Assembly: GCA_022824865.1 (NCBI GenBank)
Contig: JAJDZD010000010.1
Location: forward strand, 1-64,000
Length of the DNA: 64,000 bases
Origin: Chloroflexota bacterium
GTDB lineage: Bacteria > Chloroflexota > UBA11872
Reading direction: 5' to 3'
Numbering within the stretch: the stretch's first letter is position 1; each line of letters starts with the position of its first letter. A program made the position numbers and the translations under genes. Below the pieces are notes generated by a model. The model had not been told where the DNA came from. It made no database searches and worked only from the letters and a program-made list of their open reading frames with translations. Positions 18,001 to 27,136 of this stretch are shown here, in pieces.

Positions 18001-18843
18001 ATGTATCGGACCGTTCGAGTCGCGGCGCTTTCCATCAAACCCAAGAAATGGGATAAGCCAGCCAACGCCGACAAGCTCGAGGCGTACGTGCGTCAAGCCG
18101 CTCGCCAGGCGCCCGAGTTGATCGTAGCCCCGGAGGGGTTTCTCGAGGGCTACGTGGTCATGGACGTGGTGGCGCACCCCGAGAAGGCCGCGCTGATGCA
18201 CGAGATCGCCGAGCCGCGTGACGGGCCTTATGTTCGGCGGTTTCGACGCCTGGCGCGCGAGCTGCGCGTCAACCTGTGCTTTGGCTTCGCCGAGCGGGTG
18301 GGCCGTGAGGTCTACAACTGCGCCGCGTTCATCGGACCCGATGGGCAGATCCGCGGGACCTATCACAAGACCTACTTTGCCGAAGGCACGCATCCCACCT
18401 GGTCGTTCAACCGGATAGGCACGAAGATCCGAGCCTTCGATACGGCGCTGGGACGCGCCGGCATCGTGATCTGCGCCGACCGTGCCAACCCGTTGATCAG
18501 CCGAACGCTGGTGTTGGACGGGGCGCAGTTCATCCTGATCCCATCCTATGGCTCACGCAAGAAGTGGCAGAACCAAGCCGTGCTGGCACGGGGGCGCGAA
18601 AACGGCGTGCCCGTGGTGCAAGCCAATGTGGGCGTGAACCTGATTGTGAGCAAGGGTGAAGTGGTCGCCTACAAATGGGGTGTGGATCAGATCACCAGCG
18701 CCGAGATCGAAGTGCCAATGCCTCCCTCGCCCGCCGGGGCACGTCAGGCCGAGCGAACCTACCTCGCCGAGCGGGGTCCGGAGATGGCGCGCCGCTATCG
18801 ACGCATGATGACGAGGCTGGCAAAGGCTGCGAACGACCGCTGA
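18001..18843 (+). CDS. Carbon-nitrogen hydrolase (nitrilase superfamily)
   Basis: The 280-residue protein has the complete nitrilase catalytic triad: Glu45 in IVAPEGFLEG, Lys123 in GTYHKTYFAEG and Cys159 in GIVICADRANPL. Length and motif spacing fit amidohydrolases such as N-carbamoyl or omega-amidase types, though the substrate is open. ATG 18001 is preferred because the family alignment begins there and GGAGGGA lies 12 bases upstream; the frame is open back to 17857 through unrelated relic DNA. No operon partners are evident. Confidence 0.88.
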   Translation: MYRTVRVAALSIKPKKWDKPANADKLEAYVRQAARQAPELIVAPEGFLEGYVVMDVVAHPEKAALMHEIAEPRDGPYVRRFRRLARELRVNLCFGFAERVGREVYNCAAFIGPDGQIRGTYHKTYFAEGTHPTWSFNRIGTKIRAFDTALGRAGIVICADRANPLISRTLVLDGAQFILIPSYGSRKKWQNQAVLARGRENGVPVVQANVGVNLIVSKGEVVAYKWGVDQITSAEIEVPMPPSPAGARQAERTYLAERGPEMARRYRRMMTRLAKAANDR

Positions 18844-19033
18844 CCACCGTGTGACGGCCAAGGCGATAGACCGGGCAGGCTGACGGGCTCCATCAAGCGC
18901 ACGCGGACATCACGCCCCGCGGCTCGTTCCGCGCCATGCGGACCAAAGCTTCGGCGAGGACTCGGACCCGTGGTGATTGTGCTACGCGAACCCTAGGGGC
19001 CGCTCGTCGCGACGCTACTCGTCGCAGCAAAAT

Positions 19034-19067
19034 TGTAACGGGCGGGCTGTGGAACCCGCCCGTTACA
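19034..19067 (-). terminator. Intrinsic terminator for the 19082 lipoprotein gene
   Basis: A perfect 13-bp stem (TGTAACGGGCGGG pairing with CCCGCCCGTTACA) encloses an 8-nt loop. On the minus strand it begins 15 bases after the stop codon and is followed by ATTTTGC. Confidence 0.85.
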
Positions 19068-19081
19068 CAACGACGTCCTAG

Positions 19082-20578
19082 CTACGCGAGCGGCGGCAGG
19101 CCGAGCTTCTGGCGATTCTGGTCGTATTGATCTCGCTGAGAGATCAGGTCCCTGCGGGCGTAATCCAGCATCTGCGGTACAACCTCATCGACCGACTTTT
19201 CACCGATGAACGCCAATTCGGCGAAGTTCCGCCACTCATAGAACTCCCAGAAGTTCGGGAGCTGCATCATCATGGGCTTCTTGTCCTCATACTCCATGAA
19301 GGTCTTCTGCCACTTCATGCCTTCCGGCGGCGCCGCAAGCGTCTCCGGTCGATCGAGGGAAGACTTCAAGATCGGGAACGTGCCGCGCTCAATGGCAATC
19401 CGATCCTGGAATACGGGGCCGGCCGTGAAGAGCGAAAAGTCAGCGGCCTCCTCCACCACGCCAAACGTTGTTGCGGCACTCGTCACCAGGTTGCCCGTGC
19501 TCGACCACCAGTGCCCCGGATTGCCGGTTCTCCCGACAGGCTGCGGACAGAGCGACCATTGGAACCGGTCCTTGATCCGCGGTATGAAGAACCCCGTATA
19601 GCCGGCCCACCAAAGATTGACCCACGCCTTTCCAGCAGTCATTGGGTCGCCGAACTCGCCGCTTATCTCTTTCGCAATGGCGGCAGGCGGCGCGACCTTG
19701 TACTTGTGAATAAGGTCAACGGCAAACTGGAAGCCGGTGTCGCCGCCGTTCTCAAAGACATAGAGCTCGGTCTCGCTCGCATTCCGGTGTGAGCGAGCGC
19801 CGTCGGCAAACATCATGGGCCCCCAGTTGAAGTCGAAACTCTGGTGGACGCCAAAGTTCCCCCACGTGCCCTTCTCAGGATCGGTGGCCTTCTTAGCGCC
19901 CTCCAGAAACTCGTTCTCATAGGACCAGCCAGGGGACGGGAATTCGATGCCGTACTCCTCGGCGAGGGTCAGGTTGAGCGCGGGTCCGTTCAGCCCGCCT
20001 TGGAACGGCATGCCGTACTGCGGCCCTTCCATCACCTGAGGTGGCAGCTCACCGTTCGCCTGCCCGTACTCGTAGTTGACCGTGTAGCTGTCCGCGTTGA
20101 AGTACCAGAACTCGGGGTTGAAATCCGGATGCTTGTCCAGAGCATCGTTGATCTGCGTGAAGCCGCCGGCCGCAACGAAATGGTTAAAGGTGCCGCCATT
20201 CAGCATGCCGACTTCGGCCTGCGTGCCGGCGGCCATCTGGATGGCGAACACGTCCTCGTATTGCGAGGGTTGCGGTACGAATCGGACATTGACGTTGGGC
20301 CGGGTCTGGGCAAACTTGCTAAGGCCCCACTGCATCGCCTCTCCACGCGGTCCGGACGTGTGATCGGTCACATACCGGAAATTCACCGGCTCCGCCTGCG
20401 GTGCTGCAGCCGGTTCGACCACCGGGGCTGGCGACGCGGCGGAAGCCGCGGCCGGGGATGCCGGTTCCTCCTCAGCCGCTTCCTCGCCGCAGGCCGCGAG
20501 TAGGGCGGTGCCCGCCAATCCAAGGGCCGCCCCAGCACTTGCGAGCAACATTCGGCGTCGGGTTACCGGACCAATCAT
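19082..20578 (-). CDS. Tat-exported lipoprotein, ABC-type carbohydrate-binding protein
   Basis: The 498-residue protein has a twin-arginine signal (TRRRMLLASAG) and lipobox LLAAC, an Ala/Pro/Glu-rich linker, then an SBP_bac_1 binding fold beginning FRYVTDHTSGPRGEAMQWGL. It shares this VTDHTSGPRG start, the FQGGLNG motif and the IPRIKDRFQWSL segment with the protein at 41959, so the two are paralogues. Start ATG 20578 is chosen by GAGGA five bases upstream; the frame is open to 20647. No permease genes are nearby. It ends with a strong terminator. Confidence 0.88.
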   Translation of the reverse strand: MIGPVTRRRMLLASAGAALGLAGTALLAACGEEAAEEEPASPAAASAASPAPVVEPAAAPQAEPVNFRYVTDHTSGPRGEAMQWGLSKFAQTRPNVNVRFVPQPSQYEDVFAIQMAAGTQAEVGMLNGGTFNHFVAAGGFTQINDALDKHPDFNPEFWYFNADSYTVNYEYGQANGELPPQVMEGPQYGMPFQGGLNGPALNLTLAEEYGIEFPSPGWSYENEFLEGAKKATDPEKGTWGNFGVHQSFDFNWGPMMFADGARSHRNASETELYVFENGGDTGFQFAVDLIHKYKVAPPAAIAKEISGEFGDPMTAGKAWVNLWWAGYTGFFIPRIKDRFQWSLCPQPVGRTGNPGHWWSSTGNLVTSAATTFGVVEEAADFSLFTAGPVFQDRIAIERGTFPILKSSLDRPETLAAPPEGMKWQKTFMEYEDKKPMMMQLPNFWEFYEWRNFAELAFIGEKSVDEVVPQMLDYARRDLISQRDQYDQNRQKLGLPPLA

Positions 20579-20888
20579 GGGATCCTCCTCAGAATGATCG
20601 CGAGCTCCGGTCACGCATCCGGACCGTGTGTCGCGGATCCCGCACACGCCCTGGATACTACGAACGCCAAAATCTCGCTGTCAAATAGTTCGTAGACAAA
20701 GGAACTGCACGGCCCCTGGACCGTCTCTGGTGGAATCGACCAGCCACCGCTGGAACCCGTCATGGCAGAGCCTCGCGTGCGGGGCTGGCCCGATAAGGGA
20801 CGGGCTCAATGGTCTCGGCGGGAAGCCGCTTGACAGGCCCTGAGCATGCACCAACAATTCCGCCTGACCGAACACATTTACGCATCGT
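20579..20888. other. Intergenic leader region between divergent genes
   Basis: About 310 bp separate the binding lipoprotein gene (minus) from the cobalamin riboswitch (plus). Promoters for both transcripts must lie here. The sequence becomes AT-rich around 20865-20888, just before the riboswitch. No convincing small gene or tRNA is seen. Confidence 0.5.
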
Positions 20889-21052
20889 TCGTTCAGGTGC
20901 CCGTCCCAGGGAGAATAGGGAAGGCGGTGAGAATCCGCCACGGTAGCGCCACTGTAAGCGGGATTTCGGGGCCGGGGCCCACTGTCGAGCAATCGATGGG
21001 AAGGGGCCGGCGATAGACCCAAGCCCGTAAGCCAGGAGACCTGCCTGAACGA
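20889..21052 (+). promoter_or_regulatory. Cobalamin (B12) riboswitch
   Basis: The element has the expected core: GAAGGCGGTGAGAATCCGCC, then CGCCACTGT at about 20947-20955 and the B12 box AAGCCAGGAGACCTGCC at about 21029-21045. A nine-bp closing stem pairs TCGTTCAGG (20889-20897) with CCTGAACGA (21044-21052). Adenosylcobalamin binding should repress downstream translation or transcription. It leads into btuC; a small CTCTC/GAGAG hairpin at 21063-21080 may be part of the expression platform. Confidence 0.95.
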
Positions 21053-21156
21053 GAGGTGACCGCTCTCCGCTTTAAGAGAGGGTTCCTCGGAGTCAGGTCG
21101 TAGGGCCTGGCCGACGGAAGCCCTGGTTTTCAGCGGAGATTCGCTGGAGGCAGGAC

Positions 21157-22236
21157 TTGCGAGAGGCCGCTCGACCGGTTTCGGTGCGTTCATTCCGACA
21201 GTCCGGCGTTTCCGCGCGCCTTGCGGTGGGCGGCGTTGTGCTGGGCGGGCTGGTTCTGGTCACGTCGCTGATCTCGCTGAGCCTCGGGCCGGTTGATATC
21301 CCGGTGGAGCACGTGGCGGCGATCGTGCTGTCGTTCGTGGGCCTGGACGTTGCCGAGGTCGGACGCACCGAGCAGTTGGTGATCGAGCAGATCCGGCTGC
21401 CGCGGATCCTGGTGGGCGCGTTCGTGGGGATGGCCCTGGCGGTGGCCGGGGCGACGATGCAGGGGCTGTTCCGCAACCCGATGGCGGATCCCGGGATTAT
21501 CGGGGTCTCGGCGGGCGGGGCGCTGGGCGCGGTGATCGCGATTGCCACGGGGTTGACGGGGCTGTTTTTCCTGGCGCTTCCGTCGTTTGCCTTTGTGGGC
21601 GCCGTGGCGGCGACGTTCCTGGTCTACGGGATCGCGGCGGTTGGCGGGCACTTTTCGATGGCGACGCTGCTGCTGGCGGGGGTGGCGGTGAACGCGTTCC
21701 TGGGTGCGGTGATCTCCGCGATCATCATCCTGCTGCCCGACAACGAAGCGTTGCGCGAGATTCTGTTCTGGCTGGCGGGGGGGCTGGATTCGCGGGCCTG
21801 GGAGCACGTGCACATCTCGGCGCCGCTGATCGTGGGCGCGACGGTCGTGATCCTGCTGCGGGCTCGCGACCTCAACCTGCTGATGCTGGGCGACGACGAG
21901 GCACAGGCCCTGGGGGTGCGCGTAGGGGTGACGCGGGTTGCCCTGCTGGCGGCGGCCTCGCTGGCGACCGGCGCGGCGGTGGCGGTGAGCGGGACGATCG
22001 CATTCGTTGGACTGGTGACGCCGCACATCCTGCGGCTGGTGCTTGGCCCGGATCACCGCGTGTTGATTCCGTTGAGCGCGATTGCCGGGGCAGTGTTCGT
22101 GGTGGTGGCGGACACCTTTGCGCGGACGATCATCCAGCCGGCGGAGTTTCGGGTTGGCGTTCTCACGGCCTTCGTGGGGGCGCCGTTTTTCGTGTTGTTG
22201 CTGATTCGGAATAAGCGTCAGGCCTACGCGCTGTGA
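21157..22236 (+). CDS. btuC: Cobalamin/iron-siderophore-type ABC permease (BtuC/FecCD family)
   Basis: The 359-residue protein has about nine to ten membrane helices and family motifs RLPRILVGAFVGMALAVAGATMQGLFRNPMADPGIIG, the cytoplasmic coupling region around GDDEAQALGV, and FVGLVTPHILRLVLGPDHR. These are typical of FecCD/BtuC permeases. The B12 riboswitch just upstream and cobalamin genes downstream make corrinoid import the likely job. The start is a TTG with GGAGG six bases upstream. It is separated from btuF/btuD by a cobO-like gene, an unusual interruption. Confidence 0.92.
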   Translation: MREAARPVSVRSFRQSGVSARLAVGGVVLGGLVLVTSLISLSLGPVDIPVEHVAAIVLSFVGLDVAEVGRTEQLVIEQIRLPRILVGAFVGMALAVAGATMQGLFRNPMADPGIIGVSAGGALGAVIAIATGLTGLFFLALPSFAFVGAVAATFLVYGIAAVGGHFSMATLLLAGVAVNAFLGAVISAIIILLPDNEALREILFWLAGGLDSRAWEHVHISAPLIVGATVVILLRARDLNLLMLGDDEAQALGVRVGVTRVALLAAASLATGAAVAVSGTIAFVGLVTPHILRLVLGPDHRVLIPLSAIAGAVFVVVADTFARTIIQPAEFRVGVLTAFVGAPFFVLLLIRNKRQAYAL

Positions 22237-22332
22237 GCTGCACCTCAGTGATTAGTGTCAATGCCGCATCCAGCCAGTGGCTCAAGCACAGCTTGCGGCT
22301 ATTGGATGGCGATTTCAAAAGAGAAGCAATTT

Positions 22333-22914
22333 ATGTCCATAACTGAGTTAACAAACGACTTCGACCGTGAAATGCGCGATGACGAGTTCGGGGACGCCCG
22401 AGGGCTGGTTATCGTGAACACCGGGCTCGGAAAGGGCAAGACAACCGCAGCCCTGGGGGTGATGCTGCGGGCCTGGGGAAGCAATTTGCGTACCAGGATG
22501 TTTCAGTTCATCAAGAGCACGAACGCAAACTTCGGCGAACACCGAGCCGCGCGAAAGCTCGACATTCCAATTGAAGCTCACGGCGATGGCTGTACCGCTC
22601 GATCTAAGGACCTGGATGTGTCCAGGGACCTGGCCGTGGCCCAGTGGGAACGCTGCAAGAACGCAATGGCAGACGGAGGCTCCGACGTTGTGGTTCTCGA
22701 TGAGTTCAAGTATCCGCTGCACTACGGGTGGATTTCGTTCGATGACGTTGCGCATGCGCTGACGCGCCGGCCCCGGGAGATGCACGTCATCATCACGGGT
22801 CGCTACGCCCCGCAGGAATTGATTGACTTCGCTGACGTCGTGACGGAAATGGATGTCGTCAAGCATCCGTATCGGGACCAGGGCATCAAGGCCCAGCTGG
22901 GGATCGAGCTGTAG
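22333..22914 (+). CDS. cobO: Divergent cob(I)alamin adenosyltransferase (CobO/CobA-like) paralogue
   Basis: The 193-residue protein has the P-loop NTGLGKGKTTAALG (residues 29-42) and the family layout VVVLDEFKYPLHYGW and HVIITGRYAPQELIDFADVVTEM. CobO transfers 5'-deoxyadenosine from ATP to cob(I)alamin. Compared with the second copy at 25479, the otherwise conserved GDGFTWLSKD reads GDGCTARSKD and DEFTY reads DEFKY, altering the corrinoid-pocket region. The coding sequence has lower GC than its neighbours and separates btuC from btuF. It may be a laterally acquired isoform with altered function. Confidence 0.85.
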   Translation: MSITELTNDFDREMRDDEFGDARGLVIVNTGLGKGKTTAALGVMLRAWGSNLRTRMFQFIKSTNANFGEHRAARKLDIPIEAHGDGCTARSKDLDVSRDLAVAQWERCKNAMADGGSDVVVLDEFKYPLHYGWISFDDVAHALTRRPREMHVIITGRYAPQELIDFADVVTEMDVVKHPYRDQGIKAQLGIEL

Positions 22915-23255
22915 CGATGCTTGCATGGCAGCACGAGTCTCGATCCGCTCCGGTGGATCAGATCGATCACGTGAGCTCATCCATATCTTGCAATCGACTT
23001 CGAGCCCTGTGTCAGAAGGCAATCCATGCCTTGCGTGGGTGCATTAGACCTCCTGGCTGGAGTTTGAAGGAGATTGCGTTGCAGCGACCGAATCCGGCAC
23101 TCGCCGAACAGCGGTGGGCGCGCGAGCCATTGAAAGGCCCCGTGGTGTCATAGCGACAACATTCGCAATAACAATCCCGTATAGACCGACTTCTTCTTCC
23201 AACTCTTGGGCCGACACACAGAAGCGTGCGGCCGCAGAAAGGGCTTTACGTTTCA
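22915..23255. other. Intergenic region between cobO-like gene and btuF
   Basis: About 340 bp of relatively AT-richer DNA with no ORF matching a known family and no second B12 box. It may carry a promoter for btuF onward, or be the edge of the segment that brought in the divergent cobO copy. Confidence 0.5.
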
Positions 23256-24578
23256 ATGCAACGACTTCGTAGGTTCGCCATTCTGCCTCTGCTCAGTGCA
23301 GCCCTGGCATTCAGCCTCTCGGCATGCGGACCCGAATCCGAGCCACCGCCACCGGTTCAGACGGCCGCACCGCCCGCAGCCACGGCGCAGGTCGTGAGCG
23401 CTCCGGCCACGCCGGCGGCGGCGGCGACGGAGAGCCCGACCCCGCAGGCCACGGCCGAGCCGACGCCGACGGCGGCGGCGACCGCCGAGCCAACACCAAG
23501 GCCCGCGGCGACTCCAACGCCGACCCAGGAGCCCACGCCGACTCCGGAGCCGACGGCCGAGGCAACGCCTGTGGCTACGGCCACGGCAACGCCGGAAGCC
23601 ACACCCAAGCCGGCCCCGACGGAGGAAGCCACCCCTGCAGCCGCGGCGTCTGCGGAGGCGTTCCAGGGTGTGCGCGGGATCGTAGATCCATCCAACTTCG
23701 GCTGGCCGCGCGAGGTCGAGGGGCTGAACGGGGTGGTGAGCATTGCGGCGAAGCCGCTGACCATCATCACGGCGTCGGTGGGTCACGACGAGATGACGCT
23801 GGCGATCGTTCCGATCGAGCGACTCGTCGCGGTCGGCGGTTCGTCGAAGAACGCGACGTACTCGAACGTGGCCGACCTGCTGCAGGAGAAGACCGAAATC
23901 TCGCGTGACCCGGAGACGATCATTGCCCAGGAACCGGACATCATCGTCACGAGTCCCTTTTTCTCCGCCGACGGGATTGCCGCCCTGTCGAAGGCGGGGA
24001 TTCCGGTGATCCAGACCGAGCTCAAGCAGGGTCCGGAGGCCCGGATCAACAACATCCTGCTGATGGGCTACATCTACGGGGAAGAAGAGCGGGCGGTCGA
24101 GTTCGCCACGGAAGTTCGCGAGCGGTATGAGGCCCTGATCGCGGTAACCGGCGAGGTTGAGACGCAACCCCGCGTTCTGGCCCTTACGCAGTACGGGGAC
24201 AAGATCTGGACGGCGGGCAAGGACTCGACGGAAGGCGGGGTGATCTCCGCGGCCGGCGGCCTGAACGTGGCTGCGGAGGCCGGGATCGAGGGGAATCAGA
24301 CCACCAGCCTGGAGGGCGTGATTGCCATGAACCCGGAGGTGATCGTGATCGCGCAGCCGCTGGAGTTCGGCGCGGCGGAGTTCAGGCAGAGCCTGCTGGA
24401 CAATGAGGCGCTGGCAGAGCTTCCAGCGGTGAAGAACGAGGCGATCTACGTGGTGGAAAGCAAGCACTTCACCACGCTGTCCTACTGGAACATCCGCGGG
24501 GCCGAAGACCTGGCGCGCATTCTGTGGCCGGATGAGCTGGGCGATTCCGAGAGCCCGGCCTTCAGCCTGGCGGAGTAG
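23256..24578 (+). CDS. btuF: Cobalamin-binding ABC lipoprotein (BtuF-like)
   Basis: The 440-residue protein opens with a lipoprotein signal peptide (LRRFAILPLLSAALAFSLSACG). A ~110-residue Ala/Pro/Thr/Glu linker of repeated TPTPE-type units follows, then a periplasmic-binding fold of the BtuF/FhuD class (KPLTIITASVGHDEMTLAIVP, EPDIIVTSPFF, VIAMNPEVIVIAQP). In a Gram-positive-like or monoderm cell it would be tethered to the membrane outer face and deliver corrinoid to BtuC. ATG 23256 is favoured since the signal starts there; AAAGGG lies 13 bases upstream. Confidence 0.9.
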   Translation: MQRLRRFAILPLLSAALAFSLSACGPESEPPPPVQTAAPPAATAQVVSAPATPAAAATESPTPQATAEPTPTAAATAEPTPRPAATPTPTQEPTPTPEPTAEATPVATATATPEATPKPAPTEEATPAAAASAEAFQGVRGIVDPSNFGWPREVEGLNGVVSIAAKPLTIITASVGHDEMTLAIVPIERLVAVGGSSKNATYSNVADLLQEKTEISRDPETIIAQEPDIIVTSPFFSADGIAALSKAGIPVIQTELKQGPEARINNILLMGYIYGEEERAVEFATEVRERYEALIAVTGEVETQPRVLALTQYGDKIWTAGKDSTEGGVISAAGGLNVAAEAGIEGNQTTSLEGVIAMNPEVIVIAQPLEFGAAEFRQSLLDNEALAELPAVKNEAIYVVESKHFTTLSYWNIRGAEDLARILWPDELGDSESPAFSLAE

Positions 24579-24584
24579 TTGACG

Positions 24585-25475
24585 ATGCAGACCGAACGAG
24601 CAGCGTCTATCCGGGCGGACGAACTCGGCTTCCGGGTCGAGGCGAAGGCGCTGCTCGAGCGCGTGCAGTTGCACGCGGACCGGGGTCAACTGGTCGGTCT
24701 GATCGGCCCGAATGGCGCGGGGAAGTCCACGCTTCTCCGCGCCATCGCGGGCGTATTGCGGCCGCAGGAAGGCGCCGTGTGGCTGGAGGGCGAGGAGCTT
24801 GAGTCCATCCCGGCCAGGGACGTCGCGGCCCGGATGGCCCTGGTGCCGCAGATCGCGCCCTATACGCACGGGTTCACCGCGCGCGAGCTGGTGCTGATGG
24901 GTCGGTATCCGCACCTCGGTCGCTTTCAGATTGAAGGCGCAGCCGACGAGGCGATCGCGCGCGAGGCCATGGAGCTCACGGAGACGGAGGAGTTCGCCGA
25001 GCGAACGCTGGACACCCTGTCTGGCGGCGAGCGTCAGCGCGTGTTCGTTTCGCGCGCCCTGGCGCAGCAGCCACGGGTCCTCCTGCTGGACGAGCCGACG
25101 GCCAACCTGGACGTGCTGCACAAGCTGCGTGTGCTGGACCTGGTTCGGCGACTGGTGGACGAGGGACTGACGGCGGTGGCGGCCATTCATGATCTGGGAA
25201 TGGCGGCGCGCTACTGCGACCGGTTGGTCTTGCTCAGTGAAGGTCGCGTGCTGGCGGAAGGGCCGCCCGAGGCCGTGCTCGCGCCAGACATCATCGAGGC
25301 GGCGTTTGGGGTTCGATCGGCCGTCTATCGCGATCCCGTCACCGGATCGCTGGTGGTGAGCCTGATTGCCCCGGCGGACGATGCGAACGACACCTCGCGA
25401 TCGAACGGCGCCAACGGTCGAAGCGCCCATCCGACATCGGCCGTGACGCTTTCCACAGAGCCAACCGGGAGTTGA
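24585..25475 (+). CDS. btuD: Cobalamin ABC importer ATPase (BtuD/FecE family)
   Basis: The 296-residue ATPase has Walker A GPNGAGKST, Q-loop LVPQIAPYTHGFTARELVLMGRYPHLGRF (the FecE/BtuD subgroup pattern), signature TLSGGERQRV, Walker B VLLLDEPTANLD and switch His AAIHDLGMAARYC. A ~45-residue polar tail follows the nucleotide domain. GGAG overlaps the btuF stop region and sits nine bases before ATG 24585. It completes the BtuFCD importer with the genes at 21157 and 23256. Confidence 0.93.
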   Translation: MQTERAASIRADELGFRVEAKALLERVQLHADRGQLVGLIGPNGAGKSTLLRAIAGVLRPQEGAVWLEGEELESIPARDVAARMALVPQIAPYTHGFTARELVLMGRYPHLGRFQIEGAADEAIAREAMELTETEEFAERTLDTLSGGERQRVFVSRALAQQPRVLLLDEPTANLDVLHKLRVLDLVRRLVDEGLTAVAAIHDLGMAARYCDRLVLLSEGRVLAEGPPEAVLAPDIIEAAFGVRSAVYRDPVTGSLVVSLIAPADDANDTSRSNGANGRSAHPTSAVTLSTEPTGS

Positions 25476-25478
25476 CTC

Positions 25479-26054
25479 ATGACCGTTCGAGAACCTCACG
25501 CACGACCCGACGCACCGCCCAAGCGCCCACGCGGCCGACACGGTCTGGTCATCGTCAATACCGGCGAGGGCAAGGGCAAGACGACGGCCGCGCTGGGGGT
25601 GATCTTTCGGGCCTGGGGACGGGACTTCAAGATCCGGATGTTCCAGTTCATCAAGCACACCACCGCAACGTTCGGGGAGCACCGGGCGGCGATGCGGCTG
25701 GAGATCCCCATCGAGGCGCTGGGCGACGGGTTTACCTGGCTCTCGAAGGACATGGATCGAACGGCGGCGCTGGCGGTGGAGCAGTGGGGCCACTGCAAAG
25801 AGGCAATCCTGAAGGGTGAAGAAGACATCATCGTGTTGGATGAGTTCACCTACGCCATGCACTACGGCTGGGTGCCGGTTGAGGACGTGGTGGAGACGCT
25901 CAAGGCACGGCCGGCGCCGCTGCACGTGATCATCACCGGACGCTATGCGCCAGAGGAACTGATCGACTGCGCGGATTTAGTGACGGAAATGAAGATGATC
26001 AAACATCCGTATCGCGAGCAGGGCATCCGGGCGCAACGGGGGATCGAGTTCTAG
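25479..26054 (+). CDS. cobO: Cob(I)alamin adenosyltransferase (canonical copy)
   Basis: The 191-residue enzyme has a complete family profile: P-loop NTGEGKGKTTAALGV, FIKHTTATFGEHRA, ALGDGFTWLSKDMD, IIVLDEFTYAMHYGW and HPYREQGIRAQRGIEF. It adenosylates corrinoids using ATP. GGGAG precedes the ATG; the gene starts three bases after btuD stops and ends two bases before cobT, so it belongs to the same operon. It shares overall layout with the divergent copy at 22333 but keeps the canonical pocket motifs. Confidence 0.94.
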   Translation: MTVREPHARPDAPPKRPRGRHGLVIVNTGEGKGKTTAALGVIFRAWGRDFKIRMFQFIKHTTATFGEHRAAMRLEIPIEALGDGFTWLSKDMDRTAALAVEQWGHCKEAILKGEEDIIVLDEFTYAMHYGWVPVEDVVETLKARPAPLHVIITGRYAPEELIDCADLVTEMKMIKHPYREQGIRAQRGIEF

Positions 26055-26056
26055 AG

Positions 26057-27136
26057 GTGACGCTCGACGAGGTCGTCGCCAGCATTCGTCCGGCAGACAA
26101 CCAGGCGAAGCAAGCGGCGAAGCAGCGTCAGCAGCGGCTGACAAAGCCGCCGGGCAGTTTGGGTCGGCTGGAGGACGTCTCGATTCAGCTGGCCGGCATT
26201 TTCGGAACCGAGCGCCCGATCGTTCGAAACACCACCCTGATCGTGGCCGCCGCCGATCACGGAGTTGTGGCGCAGGGTGTGACCGGATATCCGCAGACCG
26301 TAACCGCCCAGATGGTGATGAACTTCCTGGCGGGCGGGGCCGCGATCAACGTGATGGCGCGAGCGCGCGGCGCTGAACTGGTGATCGTGGATGCGGGCAT
26401 TGCCACGCCGCTGCCGGCACATTCCGACCTGCGGGTTGTGGCGCCCGGGCGCGGGACCAAGGACATGACGCGGGGACCGGCAATGCGTCGGGCCCAGGCG
26501 GAAGCCTGCCTGGAGGCCGGAACCGAGCTGGCGGGGTCCGCCGCCGAGCGGGGAGCACAGGTCATTGCGACGGGCGACATGGGGATCGGCAACACCACGG
26601 CCGCCAGCGCGATCACGGCCGCGCTCACCGGTGCGTCGCCGCGTGAGACCACGGGTCGGGGGACGGGTCGCAGCGACCGGGAGTTGGAACACAAGATTGC
26701 GTGCGTGGAACGCGCGCTGGACGTCAATCGGCCGGATCCGGACTGCGGGCTGAATGTGCTGACGAGGGTGGGCGGCTTCGAGATCGGGGTGCTGGCCGGG
26801 GTGGTGCTGGGCGGGGCGCTGGCGCGACGGGTCGTCGTATTAGATGGCTATGTTTCGGGGGCCGCCGGGCTGATTGCCGCGAGCCTGTGTCCCGCAGTGC
26901 TCGACTATGTCATTGCCGGGCACCTGTCAGCCGAGCCGGGTCATCGCATTGCATTGCGGCGCTTGGGGCTGCGGCCATTGCTCGACCTGGACATGCGACT
27001 GGGCGAAGGCACCGGGGCACTGCTGGCGACGGGACTGGTTGAGATTTCGGCCGCGTGCCTGTCGGAGATGGCCACGTTTGACGAAGCCGGCGTTTCGGAC
27101 CGCGAGGCGGCGGACGCCGCTGGATCGACGGCGTGA
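26057..27136 (+). CDS. cobT: Nicotinate-nucleotide--dimethylbenzimidazole phosphoribosyltransferase
   Basis: The 359-residue protein matches CobT: KPPGSLGRLEDVSIQLAGI near the N-terminus, VAAADHGVVAQGVTGYPQTVTAQMV, TGDMGIGNTTAASAI (the substrate-contact loop) and RLGEGTGALLA with the catalytic Glu near the C-terminus. It makes alpha-ribazole phosphate from NaMN and a lower-ligand base. GTG start at 26057; the stop overlaps the cobS GTG (GTGA), indicating coupled translation. Confidence 0.95.
   Translation: MTLDEVVASIRPADNQAKQAAKQRQQRLTKPPGSLGRLEDVSIQLAGIFGTERPIVRNTTLIVAAADHGVVAQGVTGYPQTVTAQMVMNFLAGGAAINVMARARGAELVIVDAGIATPLPAHSDLRVVAPGRGTKDMTRGPAMRRAQAEACLEAGTELAGSAAERGAQVIATGDMGIGNTTAASAITAALTGASPRETTGRGTGRSDRELEHKIACVERALDVNRPDPDCGLNVLTRVGGFEIGVLAGVVLGGALARRVVVLDGYVSGAAGLIAASLCPAVLDYVIAGHLSAEPGHRIALRRLGLRPLLDLDMRLGEGTGALLATGLVEISAACLSEMATFDEAGVSDREAADAAGSTA

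Noticed and set aside
23310-23640. Highly repetitive DNA encoding Pro/Thr/Ala/Glu, at first sight a tandem repeat locus
   Set aside because: It is an irregular low-complexity linker inside the BtuF-like lipoprotein, not a regular DNA repeat or CRISPR.
23253-25925. 890-codon minus-strand open frame across the btu/cobO genes
   Set aside because: A shadow of high-GC coding DNA; the plus strand contains complete, well-recognised BtuF, BtuD and CobO proteins.
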